Positions 18,348-29,502 of a DNA stretch of 45,567 bases are shown here, piece by piece. The stretch's first letter is position 1; every line of letters starts with the position of its first letter. The notes beneath the pieces were generated by a model that was not told where the DNA came from, ran no database searches, and worked only from the letters and a program-made list of their open reading frames with translations. This DNA is from Pseudomonadota bacterium (GTDB taxonomy: Bacteria > Pseudomonadota > Gammaproteobacteria > Xanthomonadales > Xanthomonadaceae). The translations under genes were made by a program, and so were the position numbers. The stretch lies in contig JAEWFT010000023.1 in the NCBI GenBank assembly GCA_023388715.1, forward strand, positions 1-45,567, written 5' to 3'.

Positions 18348-19082
18348 ATGGACCTGTCGAAACTGCCGGTGGACGGCGGCGTGCGCCAGCGCGGCGACCA
18401 GGTGACGCGGCTGGAAACCTTCGTCGATGCGGCGTTCGCCTTCGCCGTGACCCTGCTGGTGGTCTCGTTCGACGCCATGCCCTCCAGCTTCGCCGAGCTG
18501 CACGAGGCGCTGCGGCGGTTGCCGGCGTTCCTGGCCGGGTTCGCGATCCTGGCGATGTTCTGGCATGCGCACCATCGCTTCAGCCGCCGCTTCGGGCTGG
18601 AGGACGCCACCGTGATCTTCGCCACCATGGCGCTGGTGGCCGCCACCCTGTTCTACGTCTACCCGCTGCGGATGGTGATGTCGGCGGCGATGGGCTTCTT
18701 CACCGGCGGCTGGGCGCCCAGCGAGTTCCAGGTGCGCAGCTTCACCGAGTTCCGCCTGATCTTCGTCATCTACGGCGTCGGCTTCGCGGTGCTGGCGGCG
18801 CTGATCCTGTGGCTGAACCTGCATGCGCTGCGCCGCGCCGATCACCTGCAACTGGACGCCGCGGAACGGATGGCGGCGCGCTCCGAGGTGGCGATGCAGG
18901 GTGTGCTGATCGCCAGCGCGGTGCTGTCGATCCTGACCGCGCTGCTGATTCCGCCGAACAAGGTGTGGATGCAGGCACTGCCCGGCATGGTCTACGGCCT
19001 GCTGGCGATCGTGATGCCGCTGATGGCCAGCCGCGATGCCCGGCGCATCCGCGCGCTGGCGGCCGGGCGCGCGGCGGACTGA
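18348..19082 (+). CDS. TMEM175-like / DUF1211 membrane protein
   Basis: 244 residues with six predicted transmembrane helices, starting with the signature RLETFVDAAFAFAVTLLVVSF (residues 23-43), which corresponds to the RxxxFSD pore motif of bacterial TMEM175 potassium channels; here FSD reads FVD. Bacterial relatives form tetrameric K+-selective channels. The Ser to Val change in the motif makes channel activity uncertain. The start at 18348 has a strong ribosome binding site (GGGGAGGAG) 7 bp upstream; the frame is open further up but into the antisense of msrC. Its stop overlaps the bioD start (TGATG), so translation is probably coupled although the functions have no obvious link. Confidence 0.82.
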   Translation: MDLSKLPVDGGVRQRGDQVTRLETFVDAAFAFAVTLLVVSFDAMPSSFAELHEALRRLPAFLAGFAILAMFWHAHHRFSRRFGLEDATVIFATMALVAATLFYVYPLRMVMSAAMGFFTGGWAPSEFQVRSFTEFRLIFVIYGVGFAVLAALILWLNLHALRRADHLQLDAAERMAARSEVAMQGVLIASAVLSILTALLIPPNKVWMQALPGMVYGLLAIVMPLMASRDARRIRALAAGRAAD

Positions 19083-19756
19083 TGTTCGCGGCCTACGTCA
19101 CCGGCACCGACACCGGGATCGGCAAGACCCTTGCCAGCTGCGCGCTGCTGCACGCGCTGCGTGCCGGCGGGCGGCGCGCGGCGGGGATGAAGCCGGTGGC
19201 CAGCGGTTGCGAGTGGAGCGAGGACGGCTGGCGCAATGCCGACGCGCTGGCGCTGCAGCAGTCGGGCCCGCCGGGCATCGCCTACGCCGACATCAATCCG
19301 TTCGCGCTGGAGCAGCCGCTGGCGCCGGAACTGGCTGCGCGCGAGGCCGGCACCGAGGTCACCCTGCCGCCGATCCTGACCGCATATGCGCGCCTGTCCG
19401 GGCAGGCGCAGGCGCTGGTGGTGGAGGGCGTGGGCGGCTGGGCGGCGCCGCTGTCGCCGAGCCTGATGCAGGCGGACCTGGTGCGCGCGCTGCAGCTGCC
19501 GGTGCTGCTGGTCGTGGGCCTGCGCCTGGGCTGCCTCAGCCACGCCTTGCTCAGCGCGCGCGCGATCGAGGCCGATGGCTTGCGGCTTGCCGGCTGGATC
19601 GGATCGCACGTGGACCCCGGGATGGCGCGGGTCGAGGACAACCTCGCAATGCTGGGCGAACGCCTGCCGGCGCCGTGCTGGGGCGTGCTGCCGCATGCGC
19701 CCGGGGTCGACCCGGCGGCGCTGGCGTCGCGGCTGGGGATCCCGACGCCGGGCTGA
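19082..19756 (+). CDS. bioD: Dethiobiotin synthetase
   Basis: 224 residues, the same as E. coli BioD. The ATP-binding loop GTDTGIGKTLAS lies at residues 8-19, followed by the KPVASG motif that binds the substrate, and EGVGGWAAPLSP in the second nucleotide-binding region. The enzyme closes the ureido ring of biotin from diaminopelargonic acid, CO2 and ATP. It overlaps the upstream membrane protein gene by one base. No other biotin gene is near. A phasin gene converges on it from the right, with a terminator in between. Confidence 0.95.
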   Translation: MFAAYVTGTDTGIGKTLASCALLHALRAGGRRAAGMKPVASGCEWSEDGWRNADALALQQSGPPGIAYADINPFALEQPLAPELAAREAGTEVTLPPILTAYARLSGQAQALVVEGVGGWAAPLSPSLMQADLVRALQLPVLLVVGLRLGCLSHALLSARAIEADGLRLAGWIGSHVDPGMARVEDNLAMLGERLPAPCWGVLPHAPGVDPAALASRLGIPTPG

Positions 19757-19780
19757 GCCGGGCTTCCCGGAATCGCGCAC

Positions 19781-19808
19781 AAAAAAACCCGGCAGCGGGG
19801 CTGCCGGG
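19781..19808 (-). terminator. Rho-independent terminator of the phasin gene
   Basis: On the - strand an 8-bp stem CCCGGCAG / CTGCCGGG with a 5-nt loop is followed by a run of seven T. It lies 57 bp beyond the phasin stop. On the + strand the T run is missing, so its effect on bioD should be small. Confidence 0.88.
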
Positions 19809-19864
19809 TGGATGCGCGGATCGCGACGGAGGGGAGGTCGCGCGATCCGGTCGTGCGGTAAAAC

Positions 19865-20260
19865 TTACTTGGCGGACTTCGAGGCGGCCTTGGCGACCTT
19901 CTCGACTTCGGCCTTCGCCTGCGCGCTGGCCTTCTCGAACTGGCCCTTGGCCAGCGAGCCGATGGCTTCGTTGGTCTTCAGGGTCGAGGCGAAGGCTTCC
20001 TGGGTGGCGCCCATCACGCGCTCGGCGTTGGCGCGGGCGGCCTGCAGGCCCTTCGGCCACACGGCCTTCAGGCCCTCGGCGTCGCGCACGTCGACCAGCT
20101 CGCCCATGTAGGCGAAGGTCGCGGCGGCGGTCTCTTCCATCGCGGCGGCGTACAGGCCGAACGCCTTCTGCGCGTTCTCCAGCGCCAAGCGATTGGCGGA
20201 AGCGGCGACGTCAGCCATCTGGCTGTAGGAATTGGTGAACTGCTCGTTGAACTGGTACAT
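19865..20260 (-). CDS. Phasin family protein
   Basis: 131 residues, all helical, beginning MYQFNEQFTNSYSQMADVAA and ending in an Ala/Lys tail (KAEVEKVAKAASKSAK). The pattern fits phasin domain proteins, which coat polyhydroxyalkanoate granules in the cytoplasm. The start at 20260 is preceded by AGGAGA; an ATG 78 bp further up would add an unlikely N-terminus through the repeat-containing leader. No PHA synthase is in the window, so a role in PHA storage is from family knowledge only; granule-free phasin-like proteins also exist. Confidence 0.85.
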   Translation of the reverse strand: MYQFNEQFTNSYSQMADVAASANRLALENAQKAFGLYAAAMEETAAATFAYMGELVDVRDAEGLKAVWPKGLQAARANAERVMGATQEAFASTLKTNEAIGSLAKGQFEKASAQAKAEVEKVAKAASKSAK

Positions 20261-20298
20261 GACGGTCTCCTGCGATTTCCGGCAGGGTTGCCGGTTTG

Positions 20299-20334
20299 TG
20301 CGTTGCAGCATAACCGGACCGATGTTGCGTTGCA
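20299..20334 (-). promoter_or_regulatory. Repeated TGCAACGCA motif upstream of the phasin gene
   Basis: The 9-mer TGCGTTGCA (TGCAACGCA on the coding strand) occurs twice, at 20299-20307 and 20326-20334, 27 bp apart, 39-74 bp upstream of the phasin start. Phasin genes are often repressed by PhaR, which binds TGC-rich DNA; two spaced copies fit an operator, but the binding protein is not in the window. Confidence 0.4.
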
Positions 20335-20386
20335 ACATGGTTCCCGACGAGCGGTCGTCGCCTGTTCAGGCGCGGGGTCGCGCCCT

Positions 20387-20947
20387 TCAGCGCTGGCCGC
20401 GGCGGCGCTGCCGGCGCAGCAGCCGGCCGGGGTCGGGCAAGGGCACCGGCTGCGGAACCGCCTGCGCGCCCGCCACTTCGCGCGCCAGTGGGGCAAGGTG
20501 GTGCAGCGCCCGCGCGTACACCCCGCGCTTGAACGTGACCACGTGTTCCATCGGGTACCAGAAATCGACCCAGCGCCAGCCGTCGAACTCGGGCGTCTCG
20601 CTCAGGTCCAGCCGCAGGTCGCCCTCGTCGCCGCGGAACCGCAACAGGAACCACACCTGCTTCTGGCCGATGCAGACCAGGCGGTCGCGGTGGCGGATCG
20701 CGCGCGGCGGCAGCCGGTAGCGCAGCCAGCCGGGAGTGGCGCCCAGCACCTCGACATGCTCGGGCTGCAGGCCGGTTTCCTCCCGCAGCTCGCGGTACAT
20801 CGCCTCCAGCGGGGTCTCGTCGGTGTTCATCCCGCCCTGCGGGAACTGCCACCCGTCCCGGTGCACGCGGCGCGCCCAGAACACGCGTCCATCGTCGTGC
20901 ATCAGCACGATGCCCACGTTGGGGCGGTAGCCGTCCGGATCGATCAC
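20387..20947 (-). CDS. rppH: RNA pyrophosphohydrolase
   Basis: 186 residues from the GTG start at 20947 (VIDPDGYRPNVGIVL, matching the family's MIDxDGYRPNVGI). The Nudix box GGMNTDETPLEAMYRELREETGL gives the metal-binding Glu residues of the GX5EX7REUXEEXGU pattern. The pair W-R-W-V-D-F-W-Y-P downstream is typical of RppH. The enzyme removes pyrophosphate from 5'-triphosphate mRNA ends and starts RNase E decay. A GGAG lies 9 bp upstream of the GTG; the open frame extends 20 codons further without family similarity. The C-terminus is Arg/Gln-rich and of variable length in the family. Confidence 0.93.
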   Translation of the reverse strand: MIDPDGYRPNVGIVLMHDDGRVFWARRVHRDGWQFPQGGMNTDETPLEAMYRELREETGLQPEHVEVLGATPGWLRYRLPPRAIRHRDRLVCIGQKQVWFLLRFRGDEGDLRLDLSETPEFDGWRWVDFWYPMEHVVTFKRGVYARALHHLAPLAREVAGAQAVPQPVPLPDPGRLLRRQRRRGQR

Positions 20948-21021
20948 GATGCGGACTCCAGATGCTTCACTGCCTTGGACTCTGCCAGCCGCGGCCGCGC
21001 GGGGCAAGCCGGGGGCGCCGA

Positions 21022-21050
21022 TTGACGCCGCCTGCGCGGGCAGGAATAAT
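21022..21050 (+). promoter_or_regulatory. Promoter of the tRNA-Met gene
   Basis: TTGACG (21022-21027) and AATAAT (21045-21050) with the optimal 17-bp spacing, 15 bp upstream of the mature tRNA 5' end. Confidence 0.75.
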
Positions 21051-21065
21051 TGGTGGTTCAGTCGC

Positions 21066-21142
21066 GGCTATGTAGCTCAGCCGGTTAGAGCACAGCACTC
21101 ATAATGCTGGGGTCGGTGGTTCGAGTCCACCCATAGCCACCA
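21066..21142 (+). tRNA. tRNA-Met (elongator, anticodon CAT)
   Basis: A 77-nt gene with encoded CCA. Acceptor stem GGCTATG / CATAGCC, D arm GCTCAGCCGGTTAGAGC, anticodon loop CTCATAA between CAGCA and TGCTG, and T arm GGTGGTTCGAGTCCACC. The close match to elongator tRNA-Met and the lack of initiator features (no mismatch at position 1:72) exclude tRNA-fMet. Its 3' end serves as attachment site of the integrative element that follows. Confidence 0.95.
21128..21142 (+). repeat. attL core (3' end of tRNA-Met)
   Basis: CACCCATAGCCACCA, identical to 38814-38828. It includes the end of the T arm, the 3' acceptor strand and CCA, so integration keeps the tRNA intact. Confidence 0.92.
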
Positions 21143-21175
21143 AATAGTGGTCCGCGAAGTTCCAAGGAAGTACAG

Positions 21176-21204
21176 AAACCCCTGAGAAATCAGGGGTTTT
21201 TCTT
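21176..21204 (+). terminator. Terminator after tRNA-Met, element-borne
   Basis: 10-bp stem AAACCCCTGA / TCAGGGGTTT with a GAAA tetraloop and a following T run (TTTTTCTTT). It is just inside the element, so the element supplies a new terminator for the tRNA it interrupts downstream, keeping readthrough away from int. Confidence 0.9.
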
Positions 21205-21245
21205 TGCCTGACGTCCAGCGACGTCCAAGGACTTCCCTTGCAAGC

Positions 21246-21277
21246 TACCGTCAGTTGACGGTAACGTTGGCGGTAAC
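21246..21277. promoter_or_regulatory. Left-end integrase arm-type repeats
   Basis: The palindrome TACCGTCAGTTGACGGTA (21246-21263) is followed by TGGCGGTAAC (21268-21277). The half-site TGACGGTA recurs three times near the right end of the element, which points to binding sites of the integrase or of an excision factor, or to an operator of the int gene. Confidence 0.55.
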
Positions 21278-21319
21278 GACGAGGTCTCTAGACCAGTTAC
21301 CGTTAGAAGGGTGACCGCC

Positions 21320-22552
21320 ATGGCCCTCACCGATGTCGCGGTTCGCAAGGCCAAGCCCGGCGCGAAGCCCGCCAAACTGACTGATGGCGGCGGCCTGTAC
21401 CTGCTGCTTCGCCCGGACGGTGGCAAGTGGTGGCGGCTTGACTACCGTCGACCTGTAACCGGCAAGCGAAACACCCTGAGCCTCGGCACTTATCCGGACG
21501 TCGGATTGGCGGATGCCCGGAACCGGCGGGACGCGGCACGCAAGCAGATCGCAGCCGGCATCGACCCTGGCGAGTACCGCAAGGCCGAAAAGGCCGTTGG
21601 CAGGGAACAGGCCGCGAACAGCTTCGAGGTGGTCGCCCGAGAGTGGTTGCAGGTCCGCAAGCCGGGATGGACCGACAAGAACTTCGACAAGGAACAGGCG
21701 CGGTTGGAGAACCATGTCTTCCCGTACATCGGTGGCAAGCCTGCGAGCTCGCTTGGCGTCGCCGACATTCGGCCGCTCATTGAGCGCCTGTCCAAGGCCG
21801 GGCACCTCGAACAGGCCCACCGACTCCGCTTCCAGCTCAGCCGGGTGTTCAAGTACGCCGTGGCCACTGGCAGGGCGGAACGCGATCCCGCGGCGGACCT
21901 GAGCGAGGCCCTGCCGTCCCGTCGGGACATGGTGAAGCAGCGGTACCCGACCATCACGGACCCCGGGCGGGTGGGTGACCTGTTGCGCGCGATCGACGGG
22001 TTTACTGGCACGTTTCCTGTCGCCTGCGCCCTGAAACTGGCTCCCTTGTGGTTCTGCCGACCAGGTGAGATCCGTATGGCGGAGTGGGCGCATTTTGACC
22101 TTGATGGCGAGAACCCTGCCTACCGCGTGCCGCCGGCCAATCGGAAGTTACGCAAGAAAGACAAGGAGCATCCCGCTACCTCGCCGCACGTCATCCCGCT
22201 GGCGACCCAATCGGTGGCGATCCTGCGGGAGCTGCATGCCCTGACCGGCCGCGACCGCTATCTATTCCCGGGGGCGCGAGACCCGAAGCGGCACATGAGC
22301 GACGGCGCCATCAACGCCGCCTTGGCGCGCATCGGATTCAAGGACGAGATCGTCGGGCATGGTTTCCGGCACATGGCCTCCACCCGGTTGCGTGAGCTGG
22401 GCTGGCCACGCGAGGTGGTGGAGGCGCAGTTGTCGCACAAGGTCGGCGGGACCGAGGGCGTGTACAACATGGCCGAGTACCTGCCCAAGCGCCGGGAGAT
22501 GATGCAAGCGTGGGCTGACTACTTGGACGAGCTGCGCGCGCGCATTGGATGA
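21320..22552 (+). CDS. Tyrosine integrase, P4 type
   Basis: 410 residues with the DUF4102 arm-binding N-terminus (MALTDVAVRKAKPGAKPAKL, LTDGGGLYLLLRPDGGKWWR), a SAM-like core-binding domain near residues 100-190 and a catalytic domain. The catalytic set is complete: Arg247 (FCRPGEIR), His347 and Arg350 (HGFRH), His373 (LSHK) and Tyr382 (YNMAEYLPKR). Such integrases insert islands into tRNA genes, and this one lies next to tRNA-Met as expected. The ATG at 21320 matches the family start; a GTG 9 bp upstream is possible. The next gene follows 6 bp later. Confidence 0.95.
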   Translation: MALTDVAVRKAKPGAKPAKLTDGGGLYLLLRPDGGKWWRLDYRRPVTGKRNTLSLGTYPDVGLADARNRRDAARKQIAAGIDPGEYRKAEKAVGREQAANSFEVVAREWLQVRKPGWTDKNFDKEQARLENHVFPYIGGKPASSLGVADIRPLIERLSKAGHLEQAHRLRFQLSRVFKYAVATGRAERDPAADLSEALPSRRDMVKQRYPTITDPGRVGDLLRAIDGFTGTFPVACALKLAPLWFCRPGEIRMAEWAHFDLDGENPAYRVPPANRKLRKKDKEHPATSPHVIPLATQSVAILRELHALTGRDRYLFPGARDPKRHMSDGAINAALARIGFKDEIVGHGFRHMASTRLRELGWPREVVEAQLSHKVGGTEGVYNMAEYLPKRREMMQAWADYLDELRARIG

Positions 22553-22558
22553 GGTGTC

Positions 22559-23728
22559 ATGGAGAACCCCATGCCAAAGGAACTGTCCGCACCCATCTGC
22601 GAGCTGCTTTGTTCTCTAACACAGCCGCCTGCGGAACTGCACAAATGTAGGACCATTCATGAGGCAGTGCGAGTTTCGCGCAGACTCCGTTGGGTCAGGA
22701 AGATCCACCGATTATCGGCGGTCAGCACTTGGACGACGTGTACTCTGGTCGCGAACGACAAGTGTCGCAAGCATTTGACGAGGCTGATCACCAACGAAGT
22801 CGATGGTGAGCGATGGGTCATGCACATCACCTCTGCTGTGCGTCCTGTGATGGAGGAGTTAGATCGCCTCGATGCGAACCGGTCCACGCGGACTACGAAG
22901 GATCGAACTCGGTCATTCTTGCAACATCGTGATGCTGCGGTGCGCGCGCTTGAGAAGGCTAGAACTCATCTCGCCGCGATCAACTGCGAGCCCAGTATCA
23001 AGGAACTAATCGACCACCCGGACTATGGGCTGCTTCAGGATGCAGTCGCCGAATTAGTCGACGAGCAATATCATCGACATCAGGTCCGAATAGAGCTGGC
23101 CCGACGACAACTCGTGGAAGAGGGGGTGCCTGTAAAGCATCAATGGGCCGAACTAATCAATCGTGGCGTGTACTTCCAGGAAGGACCAGTTCCTCATCTG
23201 GACTTTCTGCTCCAGCAAGCGATCTCCTTCGCCAATGAAACGGGAGCCCCGGGGGTGGACCGTCACGCCGTTCAAGGCCAATTCTTGCGGGCTCTCTACA
23301 CAGAGCTAGAAGGTACCGGCATTGGTGCCGTGCGAATCGCGTTCCTTTGTCATGCAACCAAAGCTCTATTCGGCCAAGAGGTGGACAAAGCGCAGGTTAG
23401 GCGACTGGTCAAGGACATCGCTGAGGAAACCGCAGCCCGGAATGCGTGGTTGGAGGAGCTCGGGTTTGGCAATCAAGGGCTTGAGTCCGTGTTACAGCAC
23501 GTTAAGGGGGACCTTCCGCTGCACGCGGGGGACAGTTCGCAGTCTCTACCGCGACTAAATTCTAGTCGCGAGACTTTCAAGCAATCCCGGAAGGTGTCCG
23601 GTCGTAGCGAGAAGGTCCAGAATGAATCGACTAGCCCCCATCCAGTTCGACGGTCCACTCGACCTTCGACAGCCGGCAAGTCTTCTGCGTCTGCGCGAAG
23701 TTCGTCGTCGCACAGGAAAAAGTCGTAG
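22559..23728 (+). CDS. Unknown protein after the integrase
   Basis: 389 residues; I do not recognise a family. It is mostly helical with many charged residues; the segment 300-325 (VDKAQVRRLVKDIAEETAAR) could be a helix-turn-helix, and the last 60 residues are Ser/Arg/Lys-rich and probably disordered. Base composition is clearly lower in GC than the chromosome, with AT-rich codons, which suggests foreign origin. It follows int by 6 bp (GAGGTG as ribosome binding site) and its 3' end overlaps the alpA-like gene by 107 bp in another frame. The overlap means the true end of function may lie earlier. Confidence 0.7.
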   Translation: MENPMPKELSAPICELLCSLTQPPAELHKCRTIHEAVRVSRRLRWVRKIHRLSAVSTWTTCTLVANDKCRKHLTRLITNEVDGERWVMHITSAVRPVMEELDRLDANRSTRTTKDRTRSFLQHRDAAVRALEKARTHLAAINCEPSIKELIDHPDYGLLQDAVAELVDEQYHRHQVRIELARRQLVEEGVPVKHQWAELINRGVYFQEGPVPHLDFLLQQAISFANETGAPGVDRHAVQGQFLRALYTELEGTGIGAVRIAFLCHATKALFGQEVDKAQVRRLVKDIAEETAARNAWLEELGFGNQGLESVLQHVKGDLPLHAGDSSQSLPRLNSSRETFKQSRKVSGRSEKVQNESTSPHPVRRSTRPSTAGKSSASARSSSSHRKKS

Positions 23729-23873
23729 CGGTATCTACCGCGGCATCGCCGACGGGACATTCCCCGCGCCGGTGAAGCTCGGAGAGCGAGCGAGCGCCTG
23801 GGTGGAATCGGAAATCGAGGCATGGATCGCCCACCGAATTGCGGCCCGTGATGCCGCACGAGGTGGCGCATGA
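23622..23873 (+). CDS. AlpA-like DNA-binding regulator
   Basis: 83 residues with a MerR-type winged helix: LLRLREVRRRTGKSRSGIYRGIADGTFPAP carries the family pattern (K-S-R-S-x-I-Y then G-x-F-P-x-P) and the third helix ends SAWVESEIEAWIAHRI. AlpA-type proteins act as excision factors or activators of integrase genes in P4-like islands, and this one lies two genes after int. The start at 23622 is preceded by GAGAAGG; it lies inside the 3' part of the upstream gene. Its stop overlaps the next start by ATGA. Confidence 0.88.
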   Translation: MNRLAPIQFDGPLDLRQPASLLRLREVRRRTGKSRSGIYRGIADGTFPAPVKLGERASAWVESEIEAWIAHRIAARDAARGGA

Positions 23874-24334
23874 GCGCGGTGGTCGACGGCGCCGGCGCGG
23901 ACGGGACGTTGGTCGGGGACGAACCGGTCTGCATCCCGCCAGGTATCTACCGGCTGCGGTTCGACGATTGGGAGACGGTCAACTACTTCAATCGCCAGCC
24001 CAAGGTAGTCTGCCGCTTCACGGTGTGCTCCGAGGGGAACTCGTTCGGCACAAAACTGACTCGCTGGTACAACGTCAAGGCGCTGGTCGGGAAGCCCCGG
24101 CGCGGCGGGCGATTCAAGGTCGCCTGGGGCCAGGACCTGGCGCGCGAATACATGGCGTTGGTGAGCACGATTCGGCGAAAGGACGGCATCGCCATGAGCA
24201 AACTCAAGCCCTTGTTGCTGGAGGGCATGGTCGAAACAGTCACGGCTGATCGCAGGCAGCGCGCGCTGCATCCGGCGTTGCAGTACAGCGTGATCCGGCA
24301 GCTTCGATTGAGTCGCGATGTCACCCAAACCTAG
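23870..24334 (+). CDS. Unknown island protein
   Basis: 154 residues, family not recognised with certainty. The N-terminal 100 residues are rich in beta-strand-forming residues (CIPPGIYRLRFDDWETVNYF, then RFTVCSEGNSF and TRWYNVKAL) and could be a small beta-barrel; a helical C-terminus ends ALQYSVIRQLRLS. Translationally coupled to the alpA-like gene by a 4-bp overlap, which suggests a joint role, perhaps in DNA handling or excision. I have an impression of similar proteins beside alpA in other proteobacterial islands but cannot name one. Confidence 0.75.
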   Translation: MSAVVDGAGADGTLVGDEPVCIPPGIYRLRFDDWETVNYFNRQPKVVCRFTVCSEGNSFGTKLTRWYNVKALVGKPRRGGRFKVAWGQDLAREYMALVSTIRRKDGIAMSKLKPLLLEGMVETVTADRRQRALHPALQYSVIRQLRLSRDVTQT

Positions 24335-24477
24335 CTGGTGCTCTTGCCTCTACCCATACCTACCAGTCATTGCTGCAGAACGGCCTACGTGCTTACTCCT
24401 GGCGAGTTGTCTGTAAATGAAGGAATCGGGCCTTGGATAAGGTGGAGCCCGAGATTGGTTCTTCTCTCCGTCTACCG

Positions 24478-24509
24478 CCCCGGCCTGCCAGTCCACCGGC
24501 AGGCCGGGG
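24478..24509. terminator. Long perfect hairpin in the gene-free stretch after the alpA operon
   Basis: A 12-bp perfect stem CCCCGGCCTGCC / GGCAGGCCGGGG with an 8-nt loop. It lies in the 287-bp stretch (24335-24621) that has no gene. No T run follows, so it may be a transcription attenuator, a factor-dependent terminator, or a protein site. I see nothing else in this stretch. Confidence 0.5.
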
Positions 24510-24621
24510 TCCAAGTCATTTCACATGGGTCGATGCCGGAATGGCGATGTCCTGGATGCCAAGTCTTGACGGTGACCAACCGGTGACGCGCGCGCGGGCG
24601 CGCGCATCATGGGGTTCGACT

Positions 24622-24840
24622 ATGACCTTTCCAGATATGTGTCCATCCAGCTCACCTCGCTGCGGAGCCAAGACCAGAGCAGGGCAGCCCTGCAAACGCC
24701 AGCCGCTGCCCGGCAAGAAGCGATGCAGGAACCACGGGGGCTGCTCTACCGGCCCGCGAACGGCGGCAGGCAAGGCCAAGTCTGCTCTGAATGGTCGGAG
24801 GCCGAATGCAACGGGATTCGCGCCGGTCGCTTCCACTTGA
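24622..24840 (+). CDS. HGGxSTG-type small Cys-rich protein
   Basis: 72 residues: a Cys/His cluster CGAKTRAGQPCKRQPLPGKK-R-C followed by NHGGCSTGPRTAAGKAKSALNG. The pattern C-x7-C-x9-C-x3-HGG-x-STGPRT defines a small family common in phages and islands; it probably binds one zinc ion. Function unknown. The start at 24622 is chosen because the upstream extension runs through the hairpin region and has no family similarity; a second Met six codons later is possible. It stands alone between two unknown genes. Confidence 0.78.
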   Translation: MTFPDMCPSSSPRCGAKTRAGQPCKRQPLPGKKRCRNHGGCSTGPRTAAGKAKSALNGRRPNATGFAPVAST

Positions 24841-24923
24841 TTGGGAACGACGGTCTTGGGGATCAGGCTGGCGTCGCATCCGCTGCGACCGTCCTAGACT
24901 ACCTTTGTGTCTCGGAGGGTTCC

Positions 24924-25841
24924 ATGGCCGGCACGATCTTCGCCTACCACGAGGGATACCTGCGGGTCAGGTTCCGGCCTGCCGATCATGGTGACTTCCT
25001 GATCGACCTTCATATCAGCGCCGATGCAGTCAGCGATACGGCGGTTGATGACGGCTGGAACAAGGGCCGCGTGTCCACCCACCTTGGCAATGACCTGCCC
25101 GTCACCATGGCGACGTCACCCACGGAATGCCGCTTCTTCGGCGACATGGTGAGATGGCTCGAAGCCATGATCACCGGTGTGCAGGAATGCGCCTTCCGTT
25201 GGGAAAACGAAGGGCCGGTAGGCCGCCTGCACTGGCGCAACCACTGGGACGGACGTGGCATCCTGCATTTGACGTGGGATGGCGGCCGCGAACAGGCCGC
25301 CGCGATCGACAGACGGTTCTTGCTGGACCGCACGCAAGTGGTTGGTGCCTTCTACGATGCACTCCATGAGATGACGGCTTCGGCCACTTACGACCGTCTG
25401 GCGCATGAGCCGGTCACGGTCGGCGAATGCCTGGACCTGATCCTGGATGCCGGGGATCGGGGCACGCTCGCGGGACTCCTCGCCGCGATGGAAAGGGCCA
25501 AAGCCACGCTCCTGCTGGACGCGCTTCTCGCCCACGCCTACGACAGTCAACTCGGCAATCCACGGGTCACGCCACTGGGTCGGATGGCGGACGAGATCGA
25601 AGGGACGGCCGCGCACGCCGCGGTGCTGTCCGCGGTCACCGCCAGCCAATGGTTGAGCGACGGATGGGATGACCTGCCAGAGGCGGAGCGGCTGGCTGAG
25701 ATCGAATCCTTGTGTGGGGTTCAGGCTTGGTACGCGGTCGGAGAGCGCCTCACGGGATTGCGATCAGAACCGACTGATACATGGCTTGGCAGCGGGCGCG
25801 ATGGCCGCGAGCGGCGGCAAGTCGTACGTGACCGGTTCTAA
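24924..25841 (+). CDS. Unknown protein upstream of the defence cluster
   Basis: 305 residues, not recognised. The first 140 residues look like alternating beta strands with many Trp, Gly and Asp (HEGYLRVRFRPADHG, GILHLTWDGG); the rest is helical and acidic. The pattern resembles small immunity- or contact-dependent-type proteins, but I cannot support that. The start has CGGAGGG 5 bp upstream; the frame is open upstream only into other genes. It ends 103 bp before the helicase gene and may be in its operon or not. GC content is near that of the helicase cluster. Confidence 0.7.
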   Translation: MAGTIFAYHEGYLRVRFRPADHGDFLIDLHISADAVSDTAVDDGWNKGRVSTHLGNDLPVTMATSPTECRFFGDMVRWLEAMITGVQECAFRWENEGPVGRLHWRNHWDGRGILHLTWDGGREQAAAIDRRFLLDRTQVVGAFYDALHEMTASATYDRLAHEPVTVGECLDLILDAGDRGTLAGLLAAMERAKATLLLDALLAHAYDSQLGNPRVTPLGRMADEIEGTAAHAAVLSAVTASQWLSDGWDDLPEAERLAEIESLCGVQAWYAVGERLTGLRSEPTDTWLGSGRDGRERRQVVRDRF

Positions 25842-25944
25842 GGGTAAGTTGGGGAATGAAGAGAGCAAATGAGGCAATTTTCCACTCAACGACGCTTGTG
25901 ATCCTCGTGGGTAGAATGCCGACACTCGCAGGGGATCATTAGGT

Positions 25945-29478
<3,534 letters not shown>

Positions 29479-29502
29479 GCCTCGCAGCGGCACGGCGTAC
29501 TG

